A DNA stretch of 37,581 nucleotides from Lysobacteraceae bacterium. Its GTDB lineage: Bacteria; Pseudomonadota; Gammaproteobacteria; Nitrococcales; AK92. The notes beneath the pieces were generated by a model. It worked only from the letters and a program-made list of their open reading frames with translations, did not search any database and was not told where the DNA came from. A program made the translations under genes and the position numbers. The stretch spans positions 1 to 37,581 of the forward strand of contig JAAYIK010000021.1 of NCBI GenBank assembly GCA_012523465.1, in the 5' to 3' direction. Each line of letters starts with the position of its first letter. Position 1 is the stretch's first letter. Positions 7,618-19,295 of this stretch are shown piece by piece.

Positions 7618-8510
7618 ATGGTGCGCGCCTGCTCCCCCGCGAACAGGCCTCGCGGCCGAATGATCAGCACCATCGCCATGACGAAGTAGATGGCGAACAG
7701 CTCCAGCGCCGGCACGTAGTGCACCGCTGCCGAGCGTAGCAGGCCCACGATGAGCGCCCCTAGCGCCGCCCCCGGTAGGCTGCCCAGCCCACCGACCACC
7801 ACCACGGCGAACGCCAGCACGATCACCTCCACCCCCATCGCCGGCACCACCGACACCGTGGGCGCCGTCAGCGCCCCGCCCAGCGCGGCCAGCATGGTCC
7901 CCAGGGTGAACGTGGCGAGGTAATAGCGGCGCACGTCGATGCCCAGAGTCTGGCTGAGCTCGCGATCATGGATGACCACCCGCAGCAGCTTGCCGTGGCG
8001 GGTGCCCTGGAGTGCCCAGGCCAGCAGGACTCCAACCAGGATGGTGACGCCGATCAGAACGAAGCTATAGACGGGGTAAATCAGCCCGCCGAGCTCGACG
8101 ATGCCGAGCAGTCCGTAAGGCTGGCTAATGATGTAGGGGCTCACGCCCCAGATCAGCTTGATCACGTCCTCGAGGATGAGGAACAGGGCATAGGTGACCA
8201 GCAGCAGGATGATCTCGTCCCGGCCGTACATGAAGCGCAGCAGGCCGCGCTCGATCAGCGGCCCCATCACCAGGCCGACCACGATGGCCGCCAGCACCAG
8301 GGCGCCGTAGCTGCCCAGCGGCGGATAGCCCTGACTGAACCAGAAGCCGCCGAAAGAGGCGGCGGCATAGGCTCCCAGCGCGTAGAGCGCGCCGTGAGCG
8401 ATGTTAAGGATGTTCATGACGCCGTAGATCAAGGTGAGCCCGACGGCGATCAGAAACAGCCAGGATGCGTAGATGATTCCGTCGACGAGGACGGCCAACT
8501 GCATGTCCAT
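7614..8510 (-). CDS. livH: Branched-chain-type ABC transporter permease LivH
   Basis: 298 residues, highly hydrophobic integral membrane permease. Seen: the family hallmark near the N-terminus (GLTLIYGVMNILNIAHGALY), and the permease loop LLRVVIHDRELSQTLGIDVRR followed by a Gly/Ala-rich helix. The start is either Met1 at 8510 or Met3 at 8504; neither has a strong ribosome site. It lies 96 bp after the solute-binding protein gene and overlaps livM by 4 bp. Confidence 0.92.
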   Translation of the reverse strand: MDMQLAVLVDGIIYASWLFLIAVGLTLIYGVMNILNIAHGALYALGAYAAASFGGFWFSQGYPPLGSYGALVLAAIVVGLVMGPLIERGLLRFMYGRDEIILLLVTYALFLILEDVIKLIWGVSPYIISQPYGLLGIVELGGLIYPVYSFVLIGVTILVGVLLAWALQGTRHGKLLRVVIHDRELSQTLGIDVRRYYLATFTLGTMLAALGGALTAPTVSVVPAMGVEVIVLAFAVVVVGGLGSLPGAALGALIVGLLRSAAVHYVPALELFAIYFVMAMVLIIRPRGLFAGEQARTI

Positions 8511-8606
8511 GAGCAGCGCACCACCAGGCAGCGGGAACGCGGAGGCGAAAGCTCGCGGCTGCAGTCGAGCCGCAGCGTCACGCCCCGCTCTTCCCGCCGC
8601 GCCTTC

Positions 8607-9884
8607 TTACTGGACCGGCTTCAGATCGTTCTTGATCCAGGCAGCGCTCTGCATGCCATCCGGCGGGTTGACCTGCTCCGCGGTGTAGCGGCGCACGTTG
8701 ACCACCACCGCCTTGCCGTTCTCATGCTTGACTTCGCCATAGGCGGTTTCCATCACCGCCTGGTGGCCGTTGCCCAGCGCCATGCGCACCGTGCCGCCGG
8801 GCCCTTCATACTCGAGATGCTCGAAGGCCTCGATCACTTGATCCTGGCTGGGCGCCTGACCGCCGTTGGCAGCCTGCGCCTTCTCGTAAGCTGCTTTTAG
8901 GCCCAGCAGCGCCTGCGACATCTTGTAAGCCGGGTAGGTCGGCGGCTCCTTGTGGCGCTCGGAATAGGCCCTCACCAGCCAGCGGTTGAGCTCGGTGTCC
9001 GGCGCGAAGGGCCCGAAGGGACCGCGGGCGCCGATGATGGTGCCTTCCGGTATCTGCGTGCCCAGCTTGTGCAGCCCCGTCTCGCCCGTGGTCAGCACCA
9101 CCTTGGAGCGCTGGAACAGCCCGCGTGGAGCCGCCTGCAGCACGAAAGCCTCCATGTCGCCGCCCCAGAAGCTGGAGTGCACCACGTCGGCGCCGCTGGC
9201 GATGAGGGCGGAGATCTCGGCCCCGTACTGGCCGGCCAGGAACTTCGGCATCTGCGAGGTCACCACCTGCACATCCGGCTTGAGGCGCTTCATGGCCGCC
9301 TCGAAGTCATTCCAGGAGTCGTGCCCCCAGGCGTAGTTCTGATTGATGCCGGCGATCTTGGTCGCTTCGGGCATGGTCCCGGTGACGTACAGCGCCGCTG
9401 CCACCGAGTCGACCGTGCCGGTCGGGCCGGTACGGAAGACGTACTTGTAGTTGCCGTCCTCGAAGATCCTGGGCGTGCCGCAGTCGAACAGGATGGTGAG
9501 CTTCTGCAGCTCCTCGGCCACTGGCGCCACCGCCAGACAGTCGCCACTGGAGATGTAGCCGATGACGGCATCCACCTTCTGCCGCTGCACCAGGTTGCGG
9601 TACTCGCTGACCTGCTTGGTGGTGCCGCCAGCCTCGTCGATGAAGATCAGCTCGATTGGCCGGCCGCCGATGCCTTTGGTCTGATAGGGCGCGGGCACGG
9701 TGCCAGCATTGAGGGCCTCCGCGGTCACCTCGGCACCGTAGCGGGCCGGCACCCCGAACGGACCTGCCGCGGCACCGGAGAGAAACGTCACCACCCCGAT
9801 CCGGTACGGTTCAGGGCCTTGCGCCAAGGCTGTCGAGGCTGCTAGCCCAAGAGCAGCAAGTGTGAAACCCAGGCGAACTTTCAT
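8607..9884 (-). CDS. livK: Periplasmic substrate-binding protein of the Liv-type importer
   Basis: 425 residues, type I periplasmic binding protein (Leu/Ile/Val-binding family). A Sec signal peptide is clear: MKVRLGFTLAALGLAASTALA with cleavage after Ala21. The mature part starts PYRIGVVTFLSGAAAGPFG, the normal first strand and ligand loop, and ends in the PVQ tail. I use the ATG at 9884, which has GGAGGAG 5 nt upstream. An upstream in-frame start at 9911 would put nine polar residues before the signal peptide. It is first in the operon, as usual for the most abundant subunit. The ligand is unknown; the adh gene at the operon end argues against simple amino acid uptake (inference). Confidence 0.92.
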   Translation of the reverse strand: MKVRLGFTLAALGLAASTALAQGPEPYRIGVVTFLSGAAAGPFGVPARYGAEVTAEALNAGTVPAPYQTKGIGGRPIELIFIDEAGGTTKQVSEYRNLVQRQKVDAVIGYISSGDCLAVAPVAEELQKLTILFDCGTPRIFEDGNYKYVFRTGPTGTVDSVAAALYVTGTMPEATKIAGINQNYAWGHDSWNDFEAAMKRLKPDVQVVTSQMPKFLAGQYGAEISALIASGADVVHSSFWGGDMEAFVLQAAPRGLFQRSKVVLTTGETGLHKLGTQIPEGTIIGARGPFGPFAPDTELNRWLVRAYSERHKEPPTYPAYKMSQALLGLKAAYEKAQAANGGQAPSQDQVIEAFEHLEYEGPGGTVRMALGNGHQAVMETAYGEVKHENGKAVVVNVRRYTAEQVNPPDGMQSAAWIKNDLKPVQ

Positions 9885-9998
9885 TGGCTCTCCTCCGTTT
9901 GTTCTTGTCAATGTCGCGCGGCTTGGGACGGCTCAGGTGGCTCGCGAGCTCGACGACACGCCAATGCTGCGCCGGCGAACGGCCGCCTTACCGTTGTT

Positions 9999-10027
9999 AG
10001 TGTAGACGGCCCTGACATGGCTGCCAG
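9999..10027 (-). promoter_or_regulatory. Possible livK operon promoter
   Basis: On the reverse strand, CTGGCA (10027-10022), a 17-bp spacer, then TACACT (10004-9999). Each box matches 4 of 6 consensus bases. It would give a leader of about 108 nt. A separate forward promoter candidate lies 25 bp away, so the intergenic region is divergent. Confidence 0.35.
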
Positions 10028-10051
10028 GGGCGACCTGCGCCGTGGTCTCTG

Positions 10052-10080
10052 CTGGCGGTCACCGGCAACCATGCTATATA
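10052..10080 (+). promoter_or_regulatory. Possible promoter of the epoxide-hydrolase-like gene
   Basis: CTGGCG (10052-10057), 17 bp, TATATA (10075-10080). The -10 region is the only AT-rich patch before the gene, and predicted initiation is about 55 nt before the ATG. Confidence 0.4.
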
Positions 10081-10142
10081 GATAGGAACACCGCGCATGC
10101 CCGGCGGCGCGTCGCCCGTTCCAACAGCGAGAAGGAATCCGC

Positions 10143-11015
10143 ATGACCCTTTCCAGCCCCCGCTTCGTCACCACGTCCCGCGGACGCTTCAGCTACCGCA
10201 GCGCCGGCCCGGAAGCCGGACCGCCATTGGTCATGCTGCACGGCTGGCCGGAAAGCTCGTATTGCTGGGCGCCAGTGGTGGCACACCTCAAAGTCCCGCG
10301 ACGCGTCATCGCCCCGGATTTGCGCGGGCTCGGCGACAGCACCCGCGAGGGGGACCTGGCGCAGTACCGCAAGCAGGCCCTGGCCGAGGACGTCATCGCG
10401 CTGCTGGATGCGCTGGGCGTGGATGCTTTCCATCTGGTCGGTCACGACTGGGGCGGCGTGGTGGCGCAGGAGATCGCTCTGGCGATTCCGGACCGGGTGC
10501 AGCGGCTGGTGCTGATGAACATCGCCGTGATCAACAATTTGCGCGGCAACCGGGAGGTGATCGAGGAGGTCCGCCGCAGCGGCAGCTCACAGTACTGGTA
10601 CCAGCATTTCCAGCAGCAACCGGGACTGGCCGAGGCCATGATCCCGGGCAACGAGGAAACATGGCTGCGTCACTTCCTGCGCACCTGGAACGGCCAACCG
10701 TTCCCCGAGGACGCCGTGCGGGAATACGTGCGCTGCTACGCCATTCCCGGCACCCCGGGCGCCGGCGCCAACTACTACCGCGCCTTTCGCGACGACGCCA
10801 AGCGCTGGACCACGCTGGAAGGGCACATCTGGCCCATGCCCAGCCTCTACATCTACGGCAACAAGGATCGGGTCATCATCCCGTCCTACCTGAACCACAT
10901 CGAATCCTGCTTCCGCGACATCCGAGTGGAGCAAATCGAGGCCGGGCATTTCGTGCAGGAGGAGCAACCGGAGCGAGTCGCGGACCTACTCGAAGACTTC
11001 CTGCCGGCCGGCTAG
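10143..11015 (+). CDS. Alpha/beta hydrolase, epoxide hydrolase-like
   Basis: 290 residues. Seen: oxyanion-hole motif HGWPESS, nucleophile elbow GHDWGG with Asp102 as the attacking residue, a cap domain rich in Tyr and Trp (residues about 135-215), Asp242 in NKDRV and His269 in GHFVQEE. An Asp nucleophile in GHDWGG is typical of soluble epoxide hydrolases and some haloacid or haloalkane dehalogenases, not of esterases. The start has GAGAAGGA 6 nt upstream. It is divergent from the liv-adh operon, so an epoxide or related intermediate of the same pathway is plausible but unproven. The stop overlaps the convergent chemoreceptor gene by 4 bp. Confidence 0.87.
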   Translation: MTLSSPRFVTTSRGRFSYRSAGPEAGPPLVMLHGWPESSYCWAPVVAHLKVPRRVIAPDLRGLGDSTREGDLAQYRKQALAEDVIALLDALGVDAFHLVGHDWGGVVAQEIALAIPDRVQRLVLMNIAVINNLRGNREVIEEVRRSGSSQYWYQHFQQQPGLAEAMIPGNEETWLRHFLRTWNGQPFPEDAVREYVRCYAIPGTPGAGANYYRAFRDDAKRWTTLEGHIWPMPSLYIYGNKDRVIIPSYLNHIESCFRDIRVEQIEAGHFVQEEQPERVADLLEDFLPAG

Positions 11016-12100
11016 GCTGTGGCCAGCAGCCGCCGCAGCCGGCTCATGACGTCCAGATTGGCCGCCTCCATCGCGGCCAGCGCCTGCGCCGCCGCCTCCA
11101 TGCGGCCGGCATGGTAGTGCACCAGCGCCTGCCGGGCCTGCTCGTGCACGGCGCGATGAGGTGCCTCCAGGGCGGCAAAGCCGGCCCGGTTCCTGAACAA
11201 CTCGCTGCCGAGGCCCTGGTAATACCAGCGTCCCAGGCGGCATTCGGTCGCCTTCGGCAAGGCGTCCGGCGCCAACGTATCCAGGCCCAGGAACACCCGG
11301 TAGACTATCAGCTTGATCTCCAGCTCTTCCAGGTTGGCCAGCTCGATCTCGCTCAGGATGGCGGCCGCGCCGACCGCACGCCCGGTCTCGTCGGCCAGCC
11401 GCAGCAGCCGGCCCGTGCGCCCCAGCACGGCGTCCGCATCCTGGCTAAGCCGCCCGGCCTGCTCGGCGTTGCCGCTGACCAGCGTATCGGCCCTGGCCGC
11501 GGCGGACTGAATCGCCACCACCAGCGCGCGGATCTCTCCCGTGGCTTCGCCGGTCCGCCGCGCCAGCTGGCGCACTTCGCTGGCCACAACGGCGAACCCG
11601 CGCCCGTGCTTGCCGGCGCGCGCGGCCTCGATACTGGCATTGAGGGCCAGGAGATTGGTTTGCGCCGAGACGCCGTCGATGGTGGCTATGAAACCGTCGA
11701 TGCGGTCGGCATCGGCATGCAGCGAGCCCATCTCGACGGCGGCCGCATCGATTTGCCGGCTCATGTCGAGCAGCCGCTCGACCAGGACCTGCAAGTCCTG
11801 CCGGCTGGCTTCCGAGGCGGCACTCGCCTCGCTCGCCGCGCGGCGGTTCTGGCTCAGGATTTGATTCAGCTCCTCGAACGACTGGCGCAACGCGGTCAGC
11901 GAGTCGCCGAAACCGGCCATGCCGGCGAGGATGGCCTCCATTTGCCGGTTGCGACCCTGCATTGCCGCCAGCTCCTCTTCGGCCTGCCTGCGCGCGGCCT
12001 CGAGCTCGCGCACCCGCTGCTGCAACCGCTCGCCGGCGGCCTGCGCCGCCGCGACTTCCTGCCGCAATCGCTCGATTCGCCGCTTGCTGCCAAAAAGCAT
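11012..12100 (-). CDS. Soluble methyl-accepting chemotaxis protein with C-terminal CZB-like domain
   Basis: 362 residues with no membrane segment. Residues 1-60 are a charged coiled coil. The middle holds the highly conserved receptor hairpin tip ([18 protein letters not shown], then [15 protein letters not shown]). The C-terminus (residues about 255-340) resembles the chemoreceptor zinc-binding (CZB) domain: [28 protein letters not shown], then PHRAVHEQA. The Cys and two His ligands are visible, but the first His of the usual 3-His/1-Cys site is absent from the first helix, so zinc binding may be altered. A soluble receptor of this kind usually senses a cytoplasmic redox or metal signal. AGGGG lies 6 nt before the ATG. 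Its chemotaxis partner genes may be those near 34-37 kb. Confidence 0.9.
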   Translation of the reverse strand: MLFGSKRRIERLRQEVAAAQAAGERLQQRVRELEAARRQAEEELAAMQGRNRQMEAILAGMAGFGDSLTALRQSFEELNQILSQNRRAASEASAASEASRQDLQVLVERLLDMSRQIDAAAVEMGSLHADADRIDGFIATIDGVSAQTNLLALNASIEAARAGKHGRGFAVVASEVRQLARRTGEATGEIRALVVAIQSAAARADTLVSGNAEQAGRLSQDADAVLGRTGRLLRLADETGRAVGAAAILSEIELANLEELEIKLIVYRVFLGLDTLAPDALPKATECRLGRWYYQGLGSELFRNRAGFAALEAPHRAVHEQARQALVHYHAGRMEAAAQALAAMEAANLDVMSRLRRLLATA

Positions 12101-12535
12101 GCCCGCCCCTTGCTCGCCCGTGCAGAACGGTTTCTAAACATGTATAAATTTTGCATTTTATTGTGCTGAAAAAGGGCCTGGCGCACAAGGGCCATTTCTT
12201 GCAAAATGCCCAGATTCTGTGGTGACATGCCTTTTTGGCGTTGGGCGTGTGCCGAGCTCCATGGCATGCGAGGCCTGCCTGGCGTGGCGATTCCCTGCCT
12301 GTCGAGTGCGGCTGGCCCCGCTGGATCAGCCAATGCTTCGGGCCCACGCCAAGCCTGGAAAAGGCAGCCAGCGCCGGCTGGCCGAGCCGTCGGCCCGGCC
12401 AGGGTCCACGGCGGCCCTAAAACCCCTTCGCATCAAATCCACTGGCGAGCGAACTGGTCAAGCCCAGGCTTGTAACCAGCTGTTGTTGATGTCAGTAAAA
12501 GACAGCGCACTGCGAGCGCTGCACCGGAGCTTTCA
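12101..12535. other. Intergenic region between the CZB chemoreceptor and the glutamate dehydrogenase
   Basis: 435 bp without a gene I can support. An AT-rich patch at 12130-12180 probably holds the chemoreceptor promoter (reverse-strand TATACA near 12140, no good -35). The rest is GC-rich. I looked here for the missing N-terminal part of the glutamate dehydrogenase and found no similar coding in any frame. Confidence 0.5.
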
Positions 12536-15500
12536 ATGGAACACCGGGCGGAAGACGAGAAACGTCAACGCATCGAGCAACTCATCGAAGCGGTACGCAA
12601 CCGTTGGTCGCGCGAGGCCGCAGCCGAAATTGCAGCCTTCATCGAGCATCACTACCGCAACGGCGCCACCGAAGACCTCCTGCCGCGCGCCCTGGAAATC
12701 CTGCTGACCCACACGACCCACTCCTGGCAGGACGAATTCCGCCGCCAGCTGCAGGAGCGCGTGGGCGCAGAGCGCGGCGAGGCACTTTACCAGCGCTATC
12801 ACGATGCCTTCCCCATGGCCTACCAGGCCGAAAACCCGCCTGCCGTCGCGGTCGAGGATGCCCTGCGGCTGGAAGCCCTGTCCGAGGAAAACACGCTGGG
12901 GCTGCAGCTCTACCGCCCCGACAAGGCCGCGGCCGGTACACTGCGGCTCAAGATCTACCATCTGGGGCAGCCGATCACGCTCTCCGCGGCCCTCCCCGTG
13001 CTCGAGAACCTGGGCGTGGAAGTCATCGACGAGCGGCCCTACGCCGTCACTCCGACCGCTGGGCGTCCGGGCGGCATCCGCGATCTGGGCCTGCGCTACC
13101 CGGCCGGGCTGGACGACGAGGAGGAGCGCCTGCAGCGGCTGTTCCCGGAAACCTTGACCATGGTCTGGCAGGGCAGGGCCGAGAACGACGGCTTCAACAA
13201 GCTCAGCCTCCATGCCGGACTGGACTGGCGCGAGATCACCATCCTGCGCGCCTACGGCAAGTATCTGCGCCAGGCCGGCACCACTCTCAGCCAGGCGCTG
13301 ATCGAGGCGACGCTGGCGCACTACCCGCACATCGCCCGCGATCTGGTACAGCTCTTCCACGCCCGGCTGTCGCCCAGCCAGCGCGACCCGGCGCAGGAAC
13401 AGGAACTGGTCACCCGGATCGAGGCCGCGTTCAACGACGTGCCAGGGCTGGACGAAGACCGCATCCTGCGCCGTTACCTAGCGGCTATTCGGGCCACGCA
13501 GCGCACCAATTTCTATCGCCGCAATGTCGACGGCAGCCACAAGAGCCAACTGGCCCTCAAGCTGATCCCGGAGCAAATCCCGGACATGCCGCTGCCGTTA
13601 CCGGCCTACGAGATCTACGTCTATTCGCCGCGCTTCGAGGGGGTGCATCTGCGCGCCGGCAAAGTGGCCCGCGGCGGCATCCGCTGGTCGGATCGCCAGG
13701 AAGACTTCCGCACCGAGGTGCTGGGCCTACTGAAGGCGCAGGTCGTGAAGAACTCCATCATCGTGCCGGTGGGCGCCAAGGGCAGCTTCTGTCCCAAGCG
13801 GCTACCGCAAGGGGACCGGGAAGCCATCCAGGCCGAGGTCAAGGCCTGCTACGCTGACTTCATTCGCGGCCTGCTGGACATCACTGACAACCGCGTCGGT
13901 GACCGGGTCGTGCCTCCCCCTGACGTGGTGCGCCACGATGGCGACGATCCTTACCTGGTGGTAGCCGCCGACAAGGGCACTGCCACCTTCTCCGACCTGG
14001 CCAACAGCGTCGCCGCCGAGTACGACTTCTGGCTGCGCGACGCCTTTGCCTCCGGCGGCAGCACCGGCTACGACCACAAGAAGATGGGCATCACCGCCCG
14101 CGGCGCCTGGGTTTCGGTCCGGCGCCACTTCCGCGAGCTAGGCCTCGACCCGCAGAGCCAGGACTTCACCGCGGTCGGCATCGGCGACATGTCCGGCGAC
14201 GTGTTCGGCAACGGCATGCTGATGTCGCCGCACATCCGCCTCATCGGCGCCTTCGACCACCGCCACATCTTTATCGATCCGAACCCGGACCCGGCAGTCG
14301 CATACGAGGAGCGCAAGCGTCTGTTCCAGCTGCCCGGCTCGAGCTGGGACGACTACGACCGCAGCAAAATCTCCGAAGGCGGCGGCGTCTGGCCGCGCAC
14401 CGCCAAGTCGATCAAGCTGTCGCCGCAGGCCCGCAAGGCGCTCGACATCGACCAAGAGACGCTGTCGGCCACCGAGCTGATGCAAGCCATCCTGAAGGCG
14501 CCGGTCGACCTGCTCTGGAACGGCGGCATCGGCACTTACGTCAAGGCCTCCACCGAGTCGCACGCCCAGGTCGGCGACAAGAACAACGACGCCATTCGCG
14601 TCGACGGCAGCGACCTGCGCTGCCGAGTGGTGGGCGAAGGCGGCAACCTGGGCTTCACCCAGCTCGGCCGCATCGAGTACGCCCTCAAGGGCGGTCGCAT
14701 CAACACCGACGCCATCGACAACTCCGGCGGCGTCGACTGCTCCGATCGCGAGGTCAACATCAAGATCCTGCTGAGCCAGGTGGTGGATGCAGGCGCCCTC
14801 GGCATGGCCGAGCGCGATCAGCTGCTGCTCGACATGACCGACGACGTGGCCCGCCTGGTGCTGCAGGACAACTACCAGCAAACCCAGGCGCTCAGCCTGG
14901 CGCAGCGGCAGGCGGCGAGCCAGCTCGACCAATACGCCGCCCTGATCCGCTTCCTGGAGCGCGCGGCCGGGCTCGATCGGCAGCTGGAGTTCCTGCCCAG
15001 CGACGACGAGCTGGCGCAGCGCGCCGCCGACGGCCGCGGCCTGACCCGGCCGGAGCTGGCGGTGCTGCTGTCCTACGTCAAGATCCACGGCTACGGCAAG
15101 CTTCTCGGCAGCCCACTGCTCGACGAGCCGGAGCTGGAGCAGATGCTGTTCGAGTATTTCCCGCCCCAGCTGACCGAGCGCTTCCCCGACGCCATCCGCG
15201 GGCATCAGCTGCGCGGCGAAATCAAGGCCACGGCGCTGATCAACCTCATCGTCAACCGCATGGGCCCCAGCTTCTTGTTCCGTCTGCAACAGCAGCTGGG
15301 CGCGACCATCCCCGAGATCGCCCGCGCCTTCCTTGCCGCTAGCGGGATTTTCTCGCTGCAGCACTGGTGGGAGCAGGTGGACAGCCTCGACGGCCAAGTC
15401 CCCGCCGACCTGCAGCATGACATGCTGCAGGAGCTGATGAGCCTGCAGGAGCGCGCCGTAGGCTGGATCATGCTTAATCTGCCGCGTGATCTGCCCGTCG

Positions 15501-16099
15501 CCACCGTGGTGGAACGGCTCAAGCCGGCAATTGACACCCTTGCCCGGGAGCTGCCGAAACAGCTGCCGGAGACGCTCGGCGAGCACTGTCTCCAGCAAGC
15601 GCAGGCGCTGCGCGGGGCGGGCGTGCCGGACACGCTGGCGCGTCACGTCGCCTATACCGATCCGCTCTACGCCAGTCTCGACATCGCCAGCATCAGCCAG
15701 CGGCAGGGCGTCTCCCTGCAGCTGGCCGCTGGTGCCTACTACAACATCGGCGCCAGGCTGGGGATCACCTGGCTGCTGCAGGCGCTGCGCGAGTTCACTC
15801 CGGCCGACGCCTGGGCCGCCCGCATGCGGCTTGGCCTGTTGAACGACGTCTATGGCGTGTTGCGGCAGCTAACCACGGATGCACTGGAGTACTGCCCCCA
15901 GGAAGACCCCGCCCGTTGCGTGGAGGACTGGGCGAGTCGCTATCGCGAGGCCCTCGAGCGACCGGCCGCCACCCTAGCCGAATTGCGCAGCCTCCCCAAG
16001 CTTGGCCTGCCCATGTTCGCAGTCGTGGTACAGGAGCTCAAGCAGCTGCGCCGCGGCGCGGGGGATGCAGCGCTCGACTGGGGTCCGGAGGCGCCATGA
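12536..16099 (+). CDS. Large NAD-dependent glutamate dehydrogenase, short form
   Basis: 1187 residues. It catalyses oxidative deamination of glutamate to 2-oxoglutarate with NAD. Seen: KLYHL/[14 protein letters not shown]-type region near 135-175, the catalytic [22 protein letters not shown] block near 380, VPVGAKGSF, the [10 protein letters not shown] block near 476, [12 protein letters not shown] near 550, [10 protein letters not shown] and [10 protein letters not shown] near 700. These are the landmarks of the bacterial 180-kDa class. That class normally has about 1600 residues, with an N-terminal regulatory region of some 400-450. Here the ATG (GGAG 6 nt upstream) starts just before the conserved core, and no remnant lies upstream. 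Either a natural short form or an old N-terminal deletion. The stop overlaps the next gene as ATGA. Confidence 0.92.
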   Translation: [1187 protein letters not shown]

Positions 16100-16884
16100 G
16101 CCAGCAGCCGCTCTTGCACTACAGCCGGCAGGGCCAGGGCCAGCCGCTGGTGATTCTGCACGGACTGTTCGGCTCCGGCTCCAACTGGGGCAGCCACGCC
16201 AAATGGCTGGCCGAGCGCTACGACGTCATCCTGCCGGACCTGCGCAACCACGGCCGCTCCTTCCACGCGCCGGACATGGCCTATCCGACCATGGCTGGCG
16301 ACGTGCTGCGGCTGCTGGATGCGCTGGAGCTGGAGTCGGTGCTGCTGCTGGGCCACAGCATGGGCGGCAAGACCGCCATGACCTTGGCGTTGCAAGCGCC
16401 GCAGCGGGTGCGGGCGCTCGTGGTCGCCGACATCGCGCCGATACCCTACCGGCGCGGCAATGGCCACCGCCCACTGATCGCCGCCATGCGACAGCTGGAC
16501 CTAAGCCAGGTGCGCTCCCGCACCGACGCCAGCAACGCCCTGGCCGACGCCATTCCCAGCCCGTCGGTACGCCAGTTCCTGCTGACCAACTTGCAGCGCG
16601 GTGCGGCGGGTTACTACTGGCGCATTCCGCTGGATATCCTGGCCGACCAGCTGGAAGCGATCGAGGACTTCCCCGATTTTCCCGGCACGTTCACGCAACC
16701 GACCCTGTTCTTGTATGGAGAAGCATCGGATTACGTTACCGCTGATGCGCAGGACGCCATCCGCCGCTATTTCCCCAACGCCCGACTGCACGGGATTGCC
16801 GGTGCCGGCCACTGGCTGCACGCCGAGCAGCCGCAAGCTTTCGTCAGCGCGCTGGGCGACTTCCTGGACCGGCTCACTGCCTGA
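16096..16884 (+). CDS. ybfF: YbfF-type alpha/beta hydrolase (acyl esterase)
   Basis: 262 residues, close to the 254 of E. coli YbfF. Seen: HGLFGSGSNW oxyanion loop, DLRNHGRS, nucleophile elbow GHSMGG with Ser88, and catalytic His239 in GAGHWLHAEQP; the acid lies near YGEASDYV. The DLRNHG signature and the GHSMGGKTAM elbow are typical of the YbfF esterase group, which hydrolyses short acyl esters and thioesters in vitro. The ATG at 16096 has GGAGG 5 nt upstream and overlaps the glutamate dehydrogenase stop, so the two are translationally coupled. Earlier in-frame codons belong to the dehydrogenase region. The physiological substrate is unknown. Confidence 0.9.
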   Translation: MSQQPLLHYSRQGQGQPLVILHGLFGSGSNWGSHAKWLAERYDVILPDLRNHGRSFHAPDMAYPTMAGDVLRLLDALELESVLLLGHSMGGKTAMTLALQAPQRVRALVVADIAPIPYRRGNGHRPLIAAMRQLDLSQVRSRTDASNALADAIPSPSVRQFLLTNLQRGAAGYYWRIPLDILADQLEAIEDFPDFPGTFTQPTLFLYGEASDYVTADAQDAIRRYFPNARLHGIAGAGHWLHAEQPQAFVSALGDFLDRLTA

Positions 16885-16914
16885 TACCTTGTGAAAAATT
16901 CAAGCCTAGCCGGT

Positions 16915-16943
16915 GGCTTAGAACCGCCGTGTAACCGTATAAT
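16915..16943 (+). promoter_or_regulatory. Likely maeB promoter
   Basis: A consensus -10 TATAAT lies at 16938-16943. The hexamer 17 bp upstream (GGCTTA) is poor. Initiation near 16950 would give a leader of about 30 nt. The weak -35 suggests activator dependence. Confidence 0.45.
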
Positions 16944-16981
16944 GCCGCCTCGCTGAAGCCTGCCCCTTTGGAGAGTTATTG

Positions 16982-19285
<2,304 letters not shown>

Positions 19286-19295
19286 CAAAGCAGGC

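Noticed and set aside
9885..9911. Upstream start for the binding protein at 9911
   Set aside because: Would place polar residues before a complete signal peptide; the internal ATG has GGAGGAG at ideal spacing.
10097..12169. 690-codon open frame across the epoxide-hydrolase and chemoreceptor genes
   Set aside because: Alternative frame over two well-supported genes on opposite strands; Arg/Gly/Ala/Gln-rich with no domain, the usual GC-rich shadow.
14138..15646. 502-codon reverse frame inside the glutamate dehydrogenase gene
   Set aside because: Antisense to conserved catalytic coding; composition rich in Val, Gln, Leu, Asp and His mirrors codon bias, and no motif is visible.
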